A program made the translations under genes and the position numbers. From assembly GCA_008017145.1 (NCBI GenBank), contig SSGY01000096.1, forward strand, positions 1 to 17,443: a stretch of 17,443 bases of DNA. The letters run 5' to 3'. Below the pieces are notes generated by a model, which saw only the letters and a list, made by a program, of their open reading frames with translations, searched no databases and was not told the DNA's origin. Numbering within the stretch: position 1 is the first letter of the stretch; each line of letters opens with the position of its first letter. This stretch comes from Neisseriales bacterium (GTDB lineage: Bacteria; Pseudomonadota; Gammaproteobacteria; Burkholderiales; UBA11063). Shown here piece by piece: positions 1 to 6,704 of this stretch.

Positions 1-54
1 CCATTTGCCAAATTCATAAAACGACTTAAATATTGGATTTTCTTGTTTACTCAT
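1..54 (-). CDS. Partial CDS, N-terminus only, unknown phage protein
   Basis: An ATG at 54-52 opens a frame that stays open to the window edge, giving 18 codons (MSKQENPIFKSFYEFGKW). An AGGAG Shine-Dalgarno inside the last codons of the helicase-loader gene lies about 6 bases upstream. The start codon follows the loader stop codon by one base, so it is the third gene of a tightly packed leftward replication operon. Eighteen residues are too few to assign a family. Confidence 0.6.
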   Translation of the reverse strand, partial: MSKQENPIFKSFYEFGKW

Positions 55-55
55 T

Positions 56-868
56 TTACACTCCTGAATGGTTAGAAATTTTTAAACGATAATCATCCCA
101 ATTAAAAACTTGCACAAACTTACCCTGCTGCATCCGTGAAATTACTCGATCTCCAAGCTTAGTTTTAAGATCATCAATAATATTAGTAATCAGCAAAGTT
201 GGATGCTTTAGGTTATATCTTGTGTTGATAATATCGAATATTTCATTGCGGTCAAAGTCACGGTTAGTAACTGCACCCTCATCAATAATCAGCAAGTCAA
301 TATCAATAAATCGTTTGATAACTGATTGCTTGCTCTGCGCTTTATTTGCGAAAGTACTCTGAATGGTATTAACAATATCGCTCATTGTTGCGAATACTGC
401 GGTATAGCCTCGGTTTATCAACTCATTAATTATTGCTGCAGCTAAGTGAGTTTTTCCAGTTCCAGTTGAGCCGGTTAGTATTCCGTGAATGTTTTTTGTT
501 TTTACCTGAGCAAAGTTTTCTGCAAAAGAGCGCAAATTATTAACAACCCTAGCCTGAGTTTCACCAGCATAAATCACGTAATTGTCAAAGGTACAATGCT
601 CGAATGATGGTGGAATTGCCGCACGATTTATCACTGCTTTAATCGCTGCTAATTGGTTTTCCTGTTCTTGTTCTTTCCGTTGTTTTATGTAGTCATAATC
701 TCGCTTGTGAGAGACACAAACAGGACAACTAGTAGCTCTGCTTTCACCTTTTAGAGTGAAAGTCGCAGACATAAACTCGCCATGCTCTTCGCACACCAAA
801 GTCTGGTAATTGTAAAAATGTTTACTCTCACCTACTATTTCGCTTGTACTAATGAAATCTTTACCCAT
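56..868 (-). CDS. DnaC/IstB-type helicase loader (AAA+ ATPase)
   Basis: A 270-aa AAA+ ATPase that would load the host DnaB helicase onto the element's origin. Seen: a putative zinc site near the N-terminus (C26, H29, C48, C51 in CEEHG...CPVC); Walker A GSTGTGKT at about 133-140; Walker B LLIIDE at 192-197; a sensor-1-like LLITN at 225-229; and an arginine-rich RVISRM at 241-246. This is the DnaC/IstB layout. A TTG at 883 would add five residues, but the ATG at 868 has a GAGG ribosome site about 9 bases upstream, overlapping the stop codon of the initiator gene, so I chose the ATG. It follows the initiator gene at once and precedes another small gene, so the three are probably co-transcribed and translationally coupled. 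The family call is secure; partnership with DnaB is inferred. Confidence 0.9.
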   Translation of the reverse strand: MGKDFISTSEIVGESKHFYNYQTLVCEEHGEFMSATFTLKGESRATSCPVCVSHKRDYDYIKQRKEQEQENQLAAIKAVINRAAIPPSFEHCTFDNYVIYAGETQARVVNNLRSFAENFAQVKTKNIHGILTGSTGTGKTHLAAAIINELINRGYTAVFATMSDIVNTIQSTFANKAQSKQSVIKRFIDIDLLIIDEGAVTNRDFDRNEIFDIINTRYNLKHPTLLITNIIDDLKTKLGDRVISRMQQGKFVQVFNWDDYRLKISNHSGV

Positions 869-879
869 GGTGATAACCC

Positions 880-1770
880 TCAAATACAGAATTGGTTAAC
901 AGGAACATCGAAATGCTCTTGTGCATTATCGTATGACTGCGTCGATAGATCGTGATCATTGACCGCTACTCGCTTTCTGCTTTGCATATCTATGAACTTC
1001 TCAACATTTTCAATTGAACCAAAGATGTTACTAATCTGGTTGTATGCCGTTTGGTTTGGATTTGCACCCATATGCCACTTTGACTTACTGCAACCTAGAA
1101 TTGCAGTTTTTAAATCTTGAACAGAAAAATCCTGTAAACGCAGTTTAATCATCTTGCTACGTTTTGCATCGAGTTTGGCTTTGTGTGTTTTCATAATTTC
1201 TTGCCAGAATAAAAAAACTTCATTAACTTCATCCGATTTATTCAAACTTTTTTTATTTATTTTTTTATTATCTGTATTCTCTGATACTTCTCTGTTATTT
1301 ATATCTAAAGGCGCTTTCGCACTATCCGTAGCGGCGCTTTCCGCCTTTATTAAAGCGGCGCTTTCCGCCGTTACGTAAAGGCGGTTTAGTACTTTACGTA
1401 AAGCGCATAAATTTAGCTGGTAATAAGTGATTCGGTCTATAGTTGTCCAGTGCACGACTGGAGTAGTAATTTCCGATAAATCATCACCTTTTTTGATTTT
1501 GGTACTGATTGCAGCGATAGCTGTATCAAACTCACGACGCGAAAATCCAAGCTCTTCGGTCCATGATTGGTCTGCCTGATAAAGCTCATGCTCGCATGGT
1601 TCTTTGAATTTGTAAAATGGTGTATTTTGATGACCGCAGCGATAAATTATCTGCTGTAGAAGAATAGACGCAGTCACGCTTCCGGTGATTCGATTGAATT
1701 CTTTACGGTAAGGAATAATGTTGGCATCATGTACAAGTACATTGAGCACACTGAGTTCTGATTCTAACAT
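880..1770 (-). CDS. Phage replication initiator, lambda-O-like organisation
   Basis: A 296-aa protein with three visible parts. Residues 1-125 look like a winged-helix DNA-binding domain (ITGSVTASILLQQI, then a FSRREFDTAIAAI helix pair). Residues 125-170 are a low-complexity linker with repeated AESAA. Residues 178-265 match the conserved C-terminal domain of phage replication proteins (FLFWQEIM, AKRSKMIKLRL, SKWHMGANP, NIFGSIENVEKFI), which usually contacts the helicase loader. The loader gene follows directly, as in lambda O-P type modules. AAAGGA lies 11 bases before the ATG. The linker-coding DNA holds GC-rich repeats and an A/T tract that may be the origin. The role is inferred from domain layout and neighbour; the exact family name is uncertain. 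Confidence 0.82.
   Translation of the reverse strand: MLESELSVLNVLVHDANIIPYRKEFNRITGSVTASILLQQIIYRCGHQNTPFYKFKEPCEHELYQADQSWTEELGFSRREFDTAIAAISTKIKKGDDLSEITTPVVHWTTIDRITYYQLNLCALRKVLNRLYVTAESAALIKAESAATDSAKAPLDINNREVSENTDNKKINKKSLNKSDEVNEVFLFWQEIMKTHKAKLDAKRSKMIKLRLQDFSVQDLKTAILGCSKSKWHMGANPNQTAYNQISNIFGSIENVEKFIDMQSRKRVAVNDHDLSTQSYDNAQEHFDVPVNQFCI
1246..1403 (-). repeat. Candidate replication origin inside the initiator gene
   Basis: Within the linker part of the initiator gene, GCGGCGCTTTCCGCC occurs twice (1331-1345 and 1355-1369). A degraded copy, GGCGCTTTCGCAC, is at 1310-1322, and two TTACGTAAAG elements lie nearby (1371-1380 and the 12-bp palindrome CTTTACGTAAAG at 1392-1403). Next to these, 1246-1270 is almost pure A/T and polypurine on the coding strand. 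GC-rich iterons followed by an AT-rich, strand-asymmetric tract inside the initiator gene is the layout of the lambda origin. Function is inferred. Confidence 0.5.
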
Positions 1771-1946
1771 GATATTTTTTGTCCTTTAAAACCAATAAGC
1801 AGCACTAGTAAATCCATGAAAAATGAATCTCAGGCGGTAGCTACTCCGCCCTTGACCCACCGGACACGTTTTTAACCACAAGACTATCGAATACCAGCCG
1901 TGATTACCCTGCTGATATGCCAAATAGTTGGGCTAAAATTGTTTGC

Positions 1947-1968
1947 TATTTCAAATTAAATTGAAATA
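1947..1968. promoter_or_regulatory. Candidate repressor operator 1 (TATTTCAA inverted repeat)
   Basis: Perfect 8-bp arms TATTTCAA (1947-1954) and TTGAAATA (1961-1968) are separated by six bases. The site lies about 180 bp upstream of the leftward replication operon. Similar TATTTCAA-type inverted repeats occur just before the repressor gene (3297-3314) and before the main rightward promoter (7131-7148), as expected of one regulon. Spacing is wider here than in the other two, which weakens the case for one protein binding all three. Confidence 0.45.
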
Positions 1969-2010
1969 AGAATTATTTACTGTGCATTGTTTACTGCTTT
2001 TTGTTCTTGT

Positions 2011-2120
2011 TTGCTCACTATTGAGTAAAGCTTACTCACTACTGAGTATTAATTACTCACTTTTACTCAGTTTTGTTCAATTCTGCTCAAATGTGAGCAA
2101 TAATGAACAATTGTGAGTAA
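2011..2120. repeat. Helically phased array of TTRCTCA half-sites
   Basis: Eleven copies of a 7-bp half-site close to TTACTCA lie in 110 bp. Forward copies start at 2011, 2032, 2053, 2063, 2073 and 2083. Reverse copies (TGAGTAA type) start at 2022, 2043, 2094, 2104 and 2114. Neighbouring sites start 10 or 11 bp apart, one DNA turn, so all face the same side of the helix. Weaker matches at 1991 and 2001 may extend the array leftward. The left part has two inverted pairs with 4-bp gaps; the right part is four direct copies followed by three reverse copies. It could be iterons for an initiator or a cooperative operator. It lies between the leftward replication operon and a rightward promoter. Confidence 0.75.
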
Positions 2121-2176
2121 TCCAACACCAAACAAGCTAAAGACGGATACAAAATAAATTATCAAATAATAATATT

Positions 2177-2207
2177 TTGCATAAATCAGAAAATTTTATG
2201 ATATAAT
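2177..2207 (+). promoter_or_regulatory. Extended -10 promoter, rightward
   Basis: The -10 hexamer TATAAT (2202-2207) is preceded by TGA, an extended -10 element, and a possible -35 TTGCAT (2177-2182) lies 19 bp upstream. Transcription would start near 2214 and run into a hairpin-rich leader. The half-site array ends 57 bp before the -35. The 13-mer TTTATGATATAAT recurs exactly before uvrA (17352-17364). Confidence 0.65.
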
Positions 2208-2213
2208 GGAATT

Positions 2214-2385
2214 ATCCTGTTAATGACAGGATTCACGATACCATAATGAGATTTATCTCAGCTTGGTTGGAGTGCTATCAGTTTTGGTCTGCGAAAACTT
2301 TCGACTGATAGCACACGCCCCGTGAGGGAAGAACAAACTGGGCTTTCACCAGTGTGCGCTTTTTGTGTTTGGGCTTGCACCAAAC
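2214..2385 (+). ncRNA. Hairpin-rich leader, possible phage riboregulator
   Basis: Five hairpins follow in series: ATCCTGT/ACAGGAT (2214-2232), TGAGA/TCTCA (2247-2260), an 11-bp perfect stem GTGCTATCAGT/ACTGATAGCAC (2272-2314), ACTGG/CCAGT (2337-2353) and GTTTGG/CCAAAC (2367-2385). The last two share almost the same seven-base loop, GCTTTCA and GCTTGCA. The frame of the next gene can be read back through the last two hairpins to a GTG at 2322, encoding a cysteine-rich peptide (SPVCAFCVWACTKP). Structured leaders that are partly translated occur in the immunity regions of P4- and P1-like elements (ash/icd-type genes). Assignment to any known RNA family is not shown. Confidence 0.45.
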
Positions 2386-2405
2386 CGCTTTTATTAATTG
2401 GAATC

Positions 2406-2885
2406 ATGACTACAACAATGATTGTTATACCTAAATTAAGCTCTGATGAAGAGCATATCTTACAAATAATTGATTCTCAAGATAGCTATTGGAAACAACT
2501 TCAGGCTATCAATCAATTTATGCCACCAAAACCAATAAGTCAAAAGCTATTGGAAGATTTTGGTGAAGATTTTTTCAAGGATTACATAAATCCAAACATT
2601 ACTAACGTTTTATCCCTGTTACAAGACCAAGGTTTTATTTTGGGATATGATAAACATATTAAAGAGTCTATATATCCTATAAGTTTAACTGCAATAGGTC
2701 GTGGTTATTTAGAAAATAATAGCATCCTTATTGCGTTACTTGATCAGGCTCTTTTGAAGCTTGATTTACCAGAAAATAAAAGAGACGAATTAAAAACATC
2801 TGCTATGAATCAATTTAAAGAATCAGGGCAAGATTTCTTAATAAAGTTACTTGTCGAGGGTTTGGCTCGTCTTTCTGGCTTTTGA
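2406..2885 (+). CDS. Unknown protein, probable winged helix plus helical tail
   Basis: A 159-aa protein starting at ATG 2406 (MTTTMIVIPKL). Starting at GTG 2322 would give 187 aa, but that part crosses two leader hairpins. Residues 50-110 look like a small winged helix: a helix ITNVLSLLQDQGFI, a hairpin with YPISL, then TAIGRGYLE. The C-terminal 45 residues are predicted helical and end in a hydrophobic stretch (DFLIKLLVEGLARLSGF). I do not recognise the family. It is the first gene downstream of the structured leader and lies between the replication and repressor genes, a position where P4/P1-like elements carry ash or icd genes. Its last 71 bp overlap a convergent minus-strand gene. Confidence 0.65.
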   Translation: MTTTMIVIPKLSSDEEHILQIIDSQDSYWKQLQAINQFMPPKPISQKLLEDFGEDFFKDYINPNITNVLSLLQDQGFILGYDKHIKESIYPISLTAIGRGYLENNSILIALLDQALLKLDLPENKRDELKTSAMNQFKESGQDFLIKLLVEGLARLSGF

Positions 2886-3180
2886 TAAATTTATATGGTA
2901 TCTTATACCCTTGTGCTCCGTCAGCATACAGTAAAAAAATTGTAGTAGCAACTTTACCAAAAACTACTTCAAAAATTGCCCACTCGTTTTCTGGGATACT
3001 TTTCAATCCCATATGATTATAAAGAGCAAAGCGGCGATGTTTTTTTAAAATATGTTTAACGGCACTTGTATTTTTACATTCAACTTCGAAAGAGAATATT
3101 TTGCTGTCATTTACACTATCTCTTTCAATAATTGTCACATTGTGATCAAATGACTTTAAGAGTATTGGGCAGTCTGACAT
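2815..3180 (-). CDS. Unknown 121-aa protein, convergent overlap
   Basis: An ATG-started frame of 121 residues (MSDCPILLKSFDHNV...). It mixes beta-type segments (HNVTIIERD, KIFSFEVECK, WAIFEVVFGKVATTIFLLY) with charged helices (AVKHILKKHRRFALY). There is no signal peptide, membrane helix or motif I recognise. The ribosome site is weak. It is transcribed away from the repressor gene, with 100-150 bp of operator-rich DNA between them, which is where an element often keeps a gene controlled together with its repressor. Its 3' end overlaps the convergent gene by 71 bp, so one of the two may be shorter or spurious. Length and an even composition favour a real gene. Confidence 0.5.
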   Translation of the reverse strand: MSDCPILLKSFDHNVTIIERDSVNDSKIFSFEVECKNTSAVKHILKKHRRFALYNHMGLKSIPENEWAIFEVVFGKVATTIFLLYADGAQGYKIPYKFIKSQKDEPNPRQVTLLRNLALIL

Positions 3181-3253
3181 ATTTACTTTCGGGTTAAACT
3201 CGATTAAACAACATTGCCGCGACCTAGCAAAATGCTGGTTTTATGCGGTTGGT

Positions 3254-3280
3254 GTTATCGGTGGATAGTCTACCGATAAC
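3254..3280. promoter_or_regulatory. Long inverted repeat before the repressor gene
   Basis: GTTATCGGT (3254-3262) and ACCGATAAC (3272-3280) are perfect 9-bp arms. Pairing can continue inward to 12 bp with one G-T pair and a 3-base loop. There is no T-run, so it is not a terminator. Lying between two divergent genes, it is a candidate operator or an RNA hairpin in the repressor leader. Confidence 0.55.
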
Positions 3281-3296
3281 GTGATTATACAACAAA

Positions 3297-3314
3297 TATT
3301 TTCAAAACGAAATA
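3297..3314. promoter_or_regulatory. Candidate repressor operator 2
   Basis: TATTTTCAAAACGAAATA is an imperfect inverted repeat 15 bp before the repressor start codon. It matches the reverse complement of the site at 7131-7148 in 15 of 18 positions. The placement suggests autoregulation by the S24-type repressor. Confidence 0.5.
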
Positions 3315-3328
3315 ATTTATTTAAACTT

Positions 3329-3967
3329 ATGAAAACAAAAGTTCAAATTCTCAATGAATTCATTGAAGCTAATTACAAAAATGTGCGCCAATTCTGTTTA
3401 GCGTTAGATGTTAATCAAGGGAATATCTCTAGTATATTGAATGGCTCAAGAGTTTTTGATATAAAAGCGGCAAAAAATATTGAAGATAAAATTTATGAAA
3501 AACTTGGTGTACATATTTTTTCAGCAAAAGACGAAGATTTAGAGCCTGACACATTTCGCATAGCAGAATATAATGTAAAACTCTCAGCTGGACTTGGTGA
3601 GGAAGTTATACATCCTGAAAATATCAAACGCTATCATACTTTTAACGAAGAATTTTTAACTGATTTTAGAGTGAAAAAAAATAATTTAGCAATTGTCCAA
3701 GTCGTGGGAGATAGTATGCACCCTACGCTTTTGAGCAATGAACTGGTTGTTATTGATTTCTCTCAAAAAGACCCGCTTGACAATCACGTATATGCAATAA
3801 CCACTAAAAATCAGACGTGGGTTAAACGTTACAGAATAACTCCTGCAGGTGGCAAATGGCAATCAGATAATGAAGAATACAGAGAATTTGATAAACCTCT
3901 AAATGATGGTACACCAGTTATACCAGTTGGATTAGTGCTATTCTCACTCGGTAGAAAAATTAATTAA
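3329..3967 (+). CDS. LexA/CI-type prophage repressor (HTH + S24 peptidase)
   Basis: A 212-aa repressor expected to hold the prophage silent and to self-cleave during the SOS response. Residues 1-60 form a helix-turn-helix domain (VRQFCLALDVNQGNISSILNG). Residues 80-205 are an S24 peptidase domain with the catalytic Ser129 in VVGDSMHPTL and Lys166 in TWVKRY. An Ala-Gly pair at 87-88 (KLSAGLG) is a plausible cleavage site. I prefer ATG 3329 over the GTG at 3281, because the extra 16 residues lack homology-like features and would cover the candidate operator. No strong ribosome site is visible. Adjacent inverted repeats at 3254-3280 and 3297-3314 are candidate operators. Family call secure; SOS induction is expected from the family. 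Confidence 0.92.
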   Translation: MKTKVQILNEFIEANYKNVRQFCLALDVNQGNISSILNGSRVFDIKAAKNIEDKIYEKLGVHIFSAKDEDLEPDTFRIAEYNVKLSAGLGEEVIHPENIKRYHTFNEEFLTDFRVKKNNLAIVQVVGDSMHPTLLSNELVVIDFSQKDPLDNHVYAITTKNQTWVKRYRITPAGGKWQSDNEEYREFDKPLNDGTPVIPVGLVLFSLGRKIN

Positions 3968-4031
3968 TATAACAACATTATAGCTAAACCATAAAATACA
4001 TAAGATAATAAAAAATAAAGGGCAAAAAAGG

Positions 4032-4045
4032 GGTTAAATTTAACC
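4032..4045. promoter_or_regulatory. Perfect 14-bp palindrome GGTTAAATTTAACC
   Basis: A perfect palindrome 50 bp before the start of the GHKL-ATPase/nuclease gene, in AT-rich DNA between that gene and the repressor gene. It could be an operator for the accessory gene. No second exact copy was seen in the window. Confidence 0.4.
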
Positions 4046-4094
4046 AAAGAAGTTAATAATACCTATAACTAATGATTTATTCTAAGGATCACGC

Positions 4095-4346
4095 ATGAGG
4101 AAAGAAAGCGTTAAACCTACCACTGAGGGTTTAAAGAAAAAATTCGCTGCTTACACTATAGCTGAGTCTATTTCAGAGTATATATGGAATAGTATTGATG
4201 CAAAAGCATCAAAAATTGAAATTAATTATACATATAATGAGTTAGCAACAATTGATAAATTGGAGATAGTTGATAACGGCATTGGTATAAATGTAACTAC
4301 AAATAAAAACTTTCAGCCTATTTTATCTTCAGAGAAAAAAAAATAA
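4095..4346 (+). CDS. N-terminal part of a split GHKL-ATPase/nuclease gene
   Basis: This 83-aa frame is the start of a GHKL (Hsp90/MutL/MORC-type) ATPase. It shows the N box SEYIWNSIDA with E28, N32 and D35, and the G1 box VDNGIG with D60, G62 and G64. TAAGGA before the ATG is a good ribosome site. The frame stops at a TAA right after nine A residues (4335-4343). Reading on in another frame gives at once LSLIHGKNAIGRMAFFIFS, the expected G2/lid motif, so the two frames are one gene of about 691 residues (4095-6171). Removing one A restores it. Either the gene is broken, or it is switched by slippage at the A9 tract, or the tract length is a sequencing error. As read, this piece cannot bind and hydrolyse ATP alone. 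Confidence 0.75.
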   Translation: MRKESVKPTTEGLKKKFAAYTIAESISEYIWNSIDAKASKIEINYTYNELATIDKLEIVDNGIGINVTTNKNFQPILSSEKKK

Positions 4347-4398
4347 CTCAACAGAGGACAAGCTTTCATTAATCCATGGTAAGAATGCCATAGGTCGT

Positions 4399-6171
4399 AT
4401 GGCATTTTTTATTTTCTCTGGAAGTGCGATTTGGACGAGCATATATCGGTTTAATAGTAGACTATATAAAAATTCAGTACGTCTATATGCTAATAACTTA
4501 TCAGAGTATGAAACAGAAGAAATTAGTGTTACGGATAATGATAATGAAACTGGTACAACCGTATCTTTTCATGATATTAGTCGAAATTTCTCAGATGTGA
4601 CTTTTAAGAATGTAATTATTCCCTATTTGATTCAAGAGTTTGCTTGGGTGATTCTATTTAATAAAGATTTTAAGTTGATCGTCAATGGTCAAATACTTAA
4701 TGCTGACACCATGATTCACAATGGATACTGTGAACTATTAGAGCTCCATAATATCAAATTTTTTATTACCTTTATCCATTGGGAACGTTCTTTAAATAGC
4801 CAAAAATCTAAGTATTATATACGTAACTTAACCTCGACAAATAAATTTGGTACTCCCACATCACTTAACAATCAAGGAGATAAATTTCACCATAGCGTAT
4901 TCATTGTTAGCGATTTTTTTGATGACTTTAAATTAAAGAAAAATGCAGAAAATCTAGAGTCAATAGCTATTAATAGTCTATTTGACGTATCTAAAGACAA
5001 ATTGGCAATCTACAAAGAGCTGATACGCAATATAAGCACTAAGCTTAAAGAGTTTAGGAGACCAGATTTAGCGACTCTAGCAAAAAATAAAATCAGTGAA
5101 ATGGATAGACACGGTATTTTTCCTCAACCAAAAACGCGATACGATCAATTTAGGTTAGAAGATTTAAAATCAACTATTTATGAAATTTATATGTCAGAAC
5201 CCAAAATATTTAATAATTTAAATAAATTACAAGAGCGCATTATAGTGTCATTATTTGATAGAATATTGTCATCAAGTGACAATAATAGTCTATTCACTGT
5301 TTTGTCCGAAACATTAAATCTAAATGAAAATGAGTTACAAATGTTTTCTGAACAACTTAACAGCATAAAATTGTCTAACATAATAAATACGATTGAAATA
5401 ATCAAACACCGCACTGAATCTATTAATGATTTAGAAGATTTAATTTATAATCATAAGAAATATAACACGTATGAGGTCGAGCATATCCAGCGTATAATGG
5501 ATAAATCGTATTGGATTTTAGGTGAACAATATCATTTAGTCGCCTCAACAGAACGTAAATTTACAGATGTACTCACAAGAATAATTTTTGAGACTACTGG
5601 TGCAATTGAATACAAGAAGATAGAGCATAAAGACAAGCAAAAAGAAATGGATCTCGTGCTTGTGAAAAGATTAATTAATAATGAAAAATCTTTCGAATGC
5701 ATAGTGGTTGAGTTAAAACGTCCAGGTATTAAGTTAAATAACACTCATTTTGAGCAAGTAAAAAAATATCTTAATGTAATTAAAACTGAACCTCAGTTCA
5801 ATGGGCAATCAATTAATTGGAAATTTTATTTAATTGGAGATGAAATTAATTATTCTTCAGACATAAAAGATACAATTGAAGGATTAAGAAATCATGGTGA
5901 GAGCGGTTTAATTCATATGGCAGATAAGGGTAAATATAAAGTATACATAAAACAATGGTGTGATATCATAAATGAATATCAAATCAGATACAAATTCATG
6001 TCCGAAAAACTTCAGTTAGAACTTGATGATACAATTAACTTTAATCTCAATGCTGATGAGATAGCACGTAAGACTCGCGTATCTGATGCACCAAAAGAGA
6101 TATTGCTTCCAAAAACCACGTCCAGAAAAAGCAAAACTCAAACTCTAGAGTTTATTGATGCAATACAATAG
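4399..6171 (+). CDS. C-terminal part: ATPase remainder + Shedu-like PD-(D/E)XK nuclease
   Basis: 590 residues counted from ATG 4399. The frame is open further upstream through HGKNAIGR (4375-4398), which completes the GHKL ATP-binding fold begun at 4095. The middle is a long helical region. From about residue 365 there is a Shedu/DUF4263-like segment: WILGEQYHLVAS, then ERKFTDVLTRII, D418 in EMDLVLV, and E438-x-K440 in VVELKRPG, then a helix HFEQVKKYLNVI. The D...ExK pattern is the PD-(D/E)XK nuclease core, so this is probably an ATP-gated nuclease with an antiviral role. The tail (KTTSRKSKTQ) is basic. There is no ribosome site near 4399, so independent translation is doubtful. Between the repressor and a toxin-antitoxin operon, it is cargo. 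The defence role is inferred from domain content. Confidence 0.75.
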   Translation: MAFFIFSGSAIWTSIYRFNSRLYKNSVRLYANNLSEYETEEISVTDNDNETGTTVSFHDISRNFSDVTFKNVIIPYLIQEFAWVILFNKDFKLIVNGQILNADTMIHNGYCELLELHNIKFFITFIHWERSLNSQKSKYYIRNLTSTNKFGTPTSLNNQGDKFHHSVFIVSDFFDDFKLKKNAENLESIAINSLFDVSKDKLAIYKELIRNISTKLKEFRRPDLATLAKNKISEMDRHGIFPQPKTRYDQFRLEDLKSTIYEIYMSEPKIFNNLNKLQERIIVSLFDRILSSSDNNSLFTVLSETLNLNENELQMFSEQLNSIKLSNIINTIEIIKHRTESINDLEDLIYNHKKYNTYEVEHIQRIMDKSYWILGEQYHLVASTERKFTDVLTRIIFETTGAIEYKKIEHKDKQKEMDLVLVKRLINNEKSFECIVVELKRPGIKLNNTHFEQVKKYLNVIKTEPQFNGQSINWKFYLIGDEINYSSDIKDTIEGLRNHGESGLIHMADKGKYKVYIKQWCDIINEYQIRYKFMSEKLQLELDDTINFNLNADEIARKTRVSDAPKEILLPKTTSRKSKTQTLEFIDAIQ

Positions 6172-6192
6172 CAATTATTAGTAATCTATCAT

Positions 6193-6224
6193 ATTAAAAT
6201 AAAACCCGGTAAATTTACCGGGTT
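6193..6224 (-). terminator. Intrinsic terminator of the higBA operon
   Basis: A 22-bp perfect palindrome (6203-6224, AACCCGGTAAA and its complement) is followed on the minus strand by TTTTATTTTAAT. It ends the leftward toxin-antitoxin operon just after the small third gene. The plus-strand side has fewer Ts but may also stop transcripts from the nuclease gene. Confidence 0.85.
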
Positions 6225-6233
6225 ACTTATTTA

Positions 6234-6359
6234 CTACTCCGTTACAAGCTCTCTCTTTAATAAATAGATAACATAATCATTAACGACTAAATCAAGCTCT
6301 TGCGCGCGTTTTTGTAACTCAAGATATAAATCGTCATCAATATCAACTTTAAATTTCAT
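6234..6359 (-). CDS. 41-aa ribbon-helix-helix protein, third gene of the TA operon
   Basis: A 41-residue frame starting MKFKVDIDDDLYLELQKRAQ and continuing with ELDLVVNDYVIYLLKREL. One beta strand followed by two helices is the Arc/CopG ribbon-helix-helix pattern, here almost only the core. AAAAGG lies 7-8 bases before the ATG, overlapping the antitoxin stop codon, and the gap to the antitoxin gene is 12 bp. The operon terminator follows 10 bp after its stop. It is likely a DNA-binding co-regulator of the toxin-antitoxin operon or a second antitoxin-like factor. The fold is inferred from sequence pattern only. Confidence 0.7.
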   Translation of the reverse strand: MKFKVDIDDDLYLELQKRAQELDLVVNDYVIYLLKRELVTE

Positions 6360-6371
6360 GAATAGACCTTT

Positions 6372-6704
6372 TCAGGCAAATTTAATTGTATCAAAATTAA
6401 CACTAACATTAGCTTGCATCCCCTTCTCGTGCATAAAGCTATTAGCTTCATCCTGTAATGCCAAGCGTACAAATTCAGTGGTTGAATAACCAAGTTTTTC
6501 GGCATATTCATAGGCTTTTTTAGGGCTAACAAATTTACGTCCATGCTCAATATCACTAAGGTAGGAAGCTGAAATCCCAAGCTTTTCAGCAAATTCCTTT
6601 AAGGTTAACTCATCGCATAGACGAATAGTTTTGAGATTATCACCCAAAGATTCATCTTCACCAAGTAACTCATCTAAATATTTAGCCAAGCTTCTAGTAG
6701 TCAT
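6372..6704 (-). CDS. higA: HigA-like antitoxin (XRE helix-turn-helix)
   Basis: A 110-aa protein with an XRE-family HTH in the middle (LTLKEFAEKLGISASYLSDIEHGRKFVSP, in two stretches). It is followed by a C-terminal segment (YAEKLGYSTTEFVRLALQDEA) of the type found in HigA antitoxins. It should neutralise the upstream toxin and repress the operon through the inverted repeat in the promoter. Its ATG lies inside the last codons of the toxin gene (11-bp overlap), so translation is coupled. Toxin-first order is typical of higBA and unlike most other toxin-antitoxin pairs. Confidence 0.88.
   Translation of the reverse strand: MTTRSLAKYLDELLGEDESLGDNLKTIRLCDELTLKEFAEKLGISASYLSDIEHGRKFVSPKKAYEYAEKLGYSTTEFVRLALQDEANSFMHEKGMQANVSVNFDTIKFA

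Noticed and set aside
1154..1378. A 74-codon plus-strand frame inside the initiator gene
   Set aside because: It is antisense to a well-supported gene, owes its openness to the T-rich tract and repeats, and has no ribosome site.
1816..1875. A 19-codon plus-strand frame starting MKNESQAVATPPL
   Set aside because: No ribosome site, and it covers a small GGCGG/CCGCC hairpin in the leader of the leftward replication operon.
2011..2120. CRISPR array
   Set aside because: The repeats are only 7 bp, the gaps are 3-4 bp, and both orientations occur, so it is a protein-binding array.
4032..6224. The palindromes at 4032 and 6203, with similar cores (GGT-AAATTT-ACC type), as a repeated element flanking the nuclease gene
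   Set aside because: The 6203 palindrome is explained as a terminator, and the shared core is simple AT palindromic sequence. The similarity is too short to support a mobile unit.
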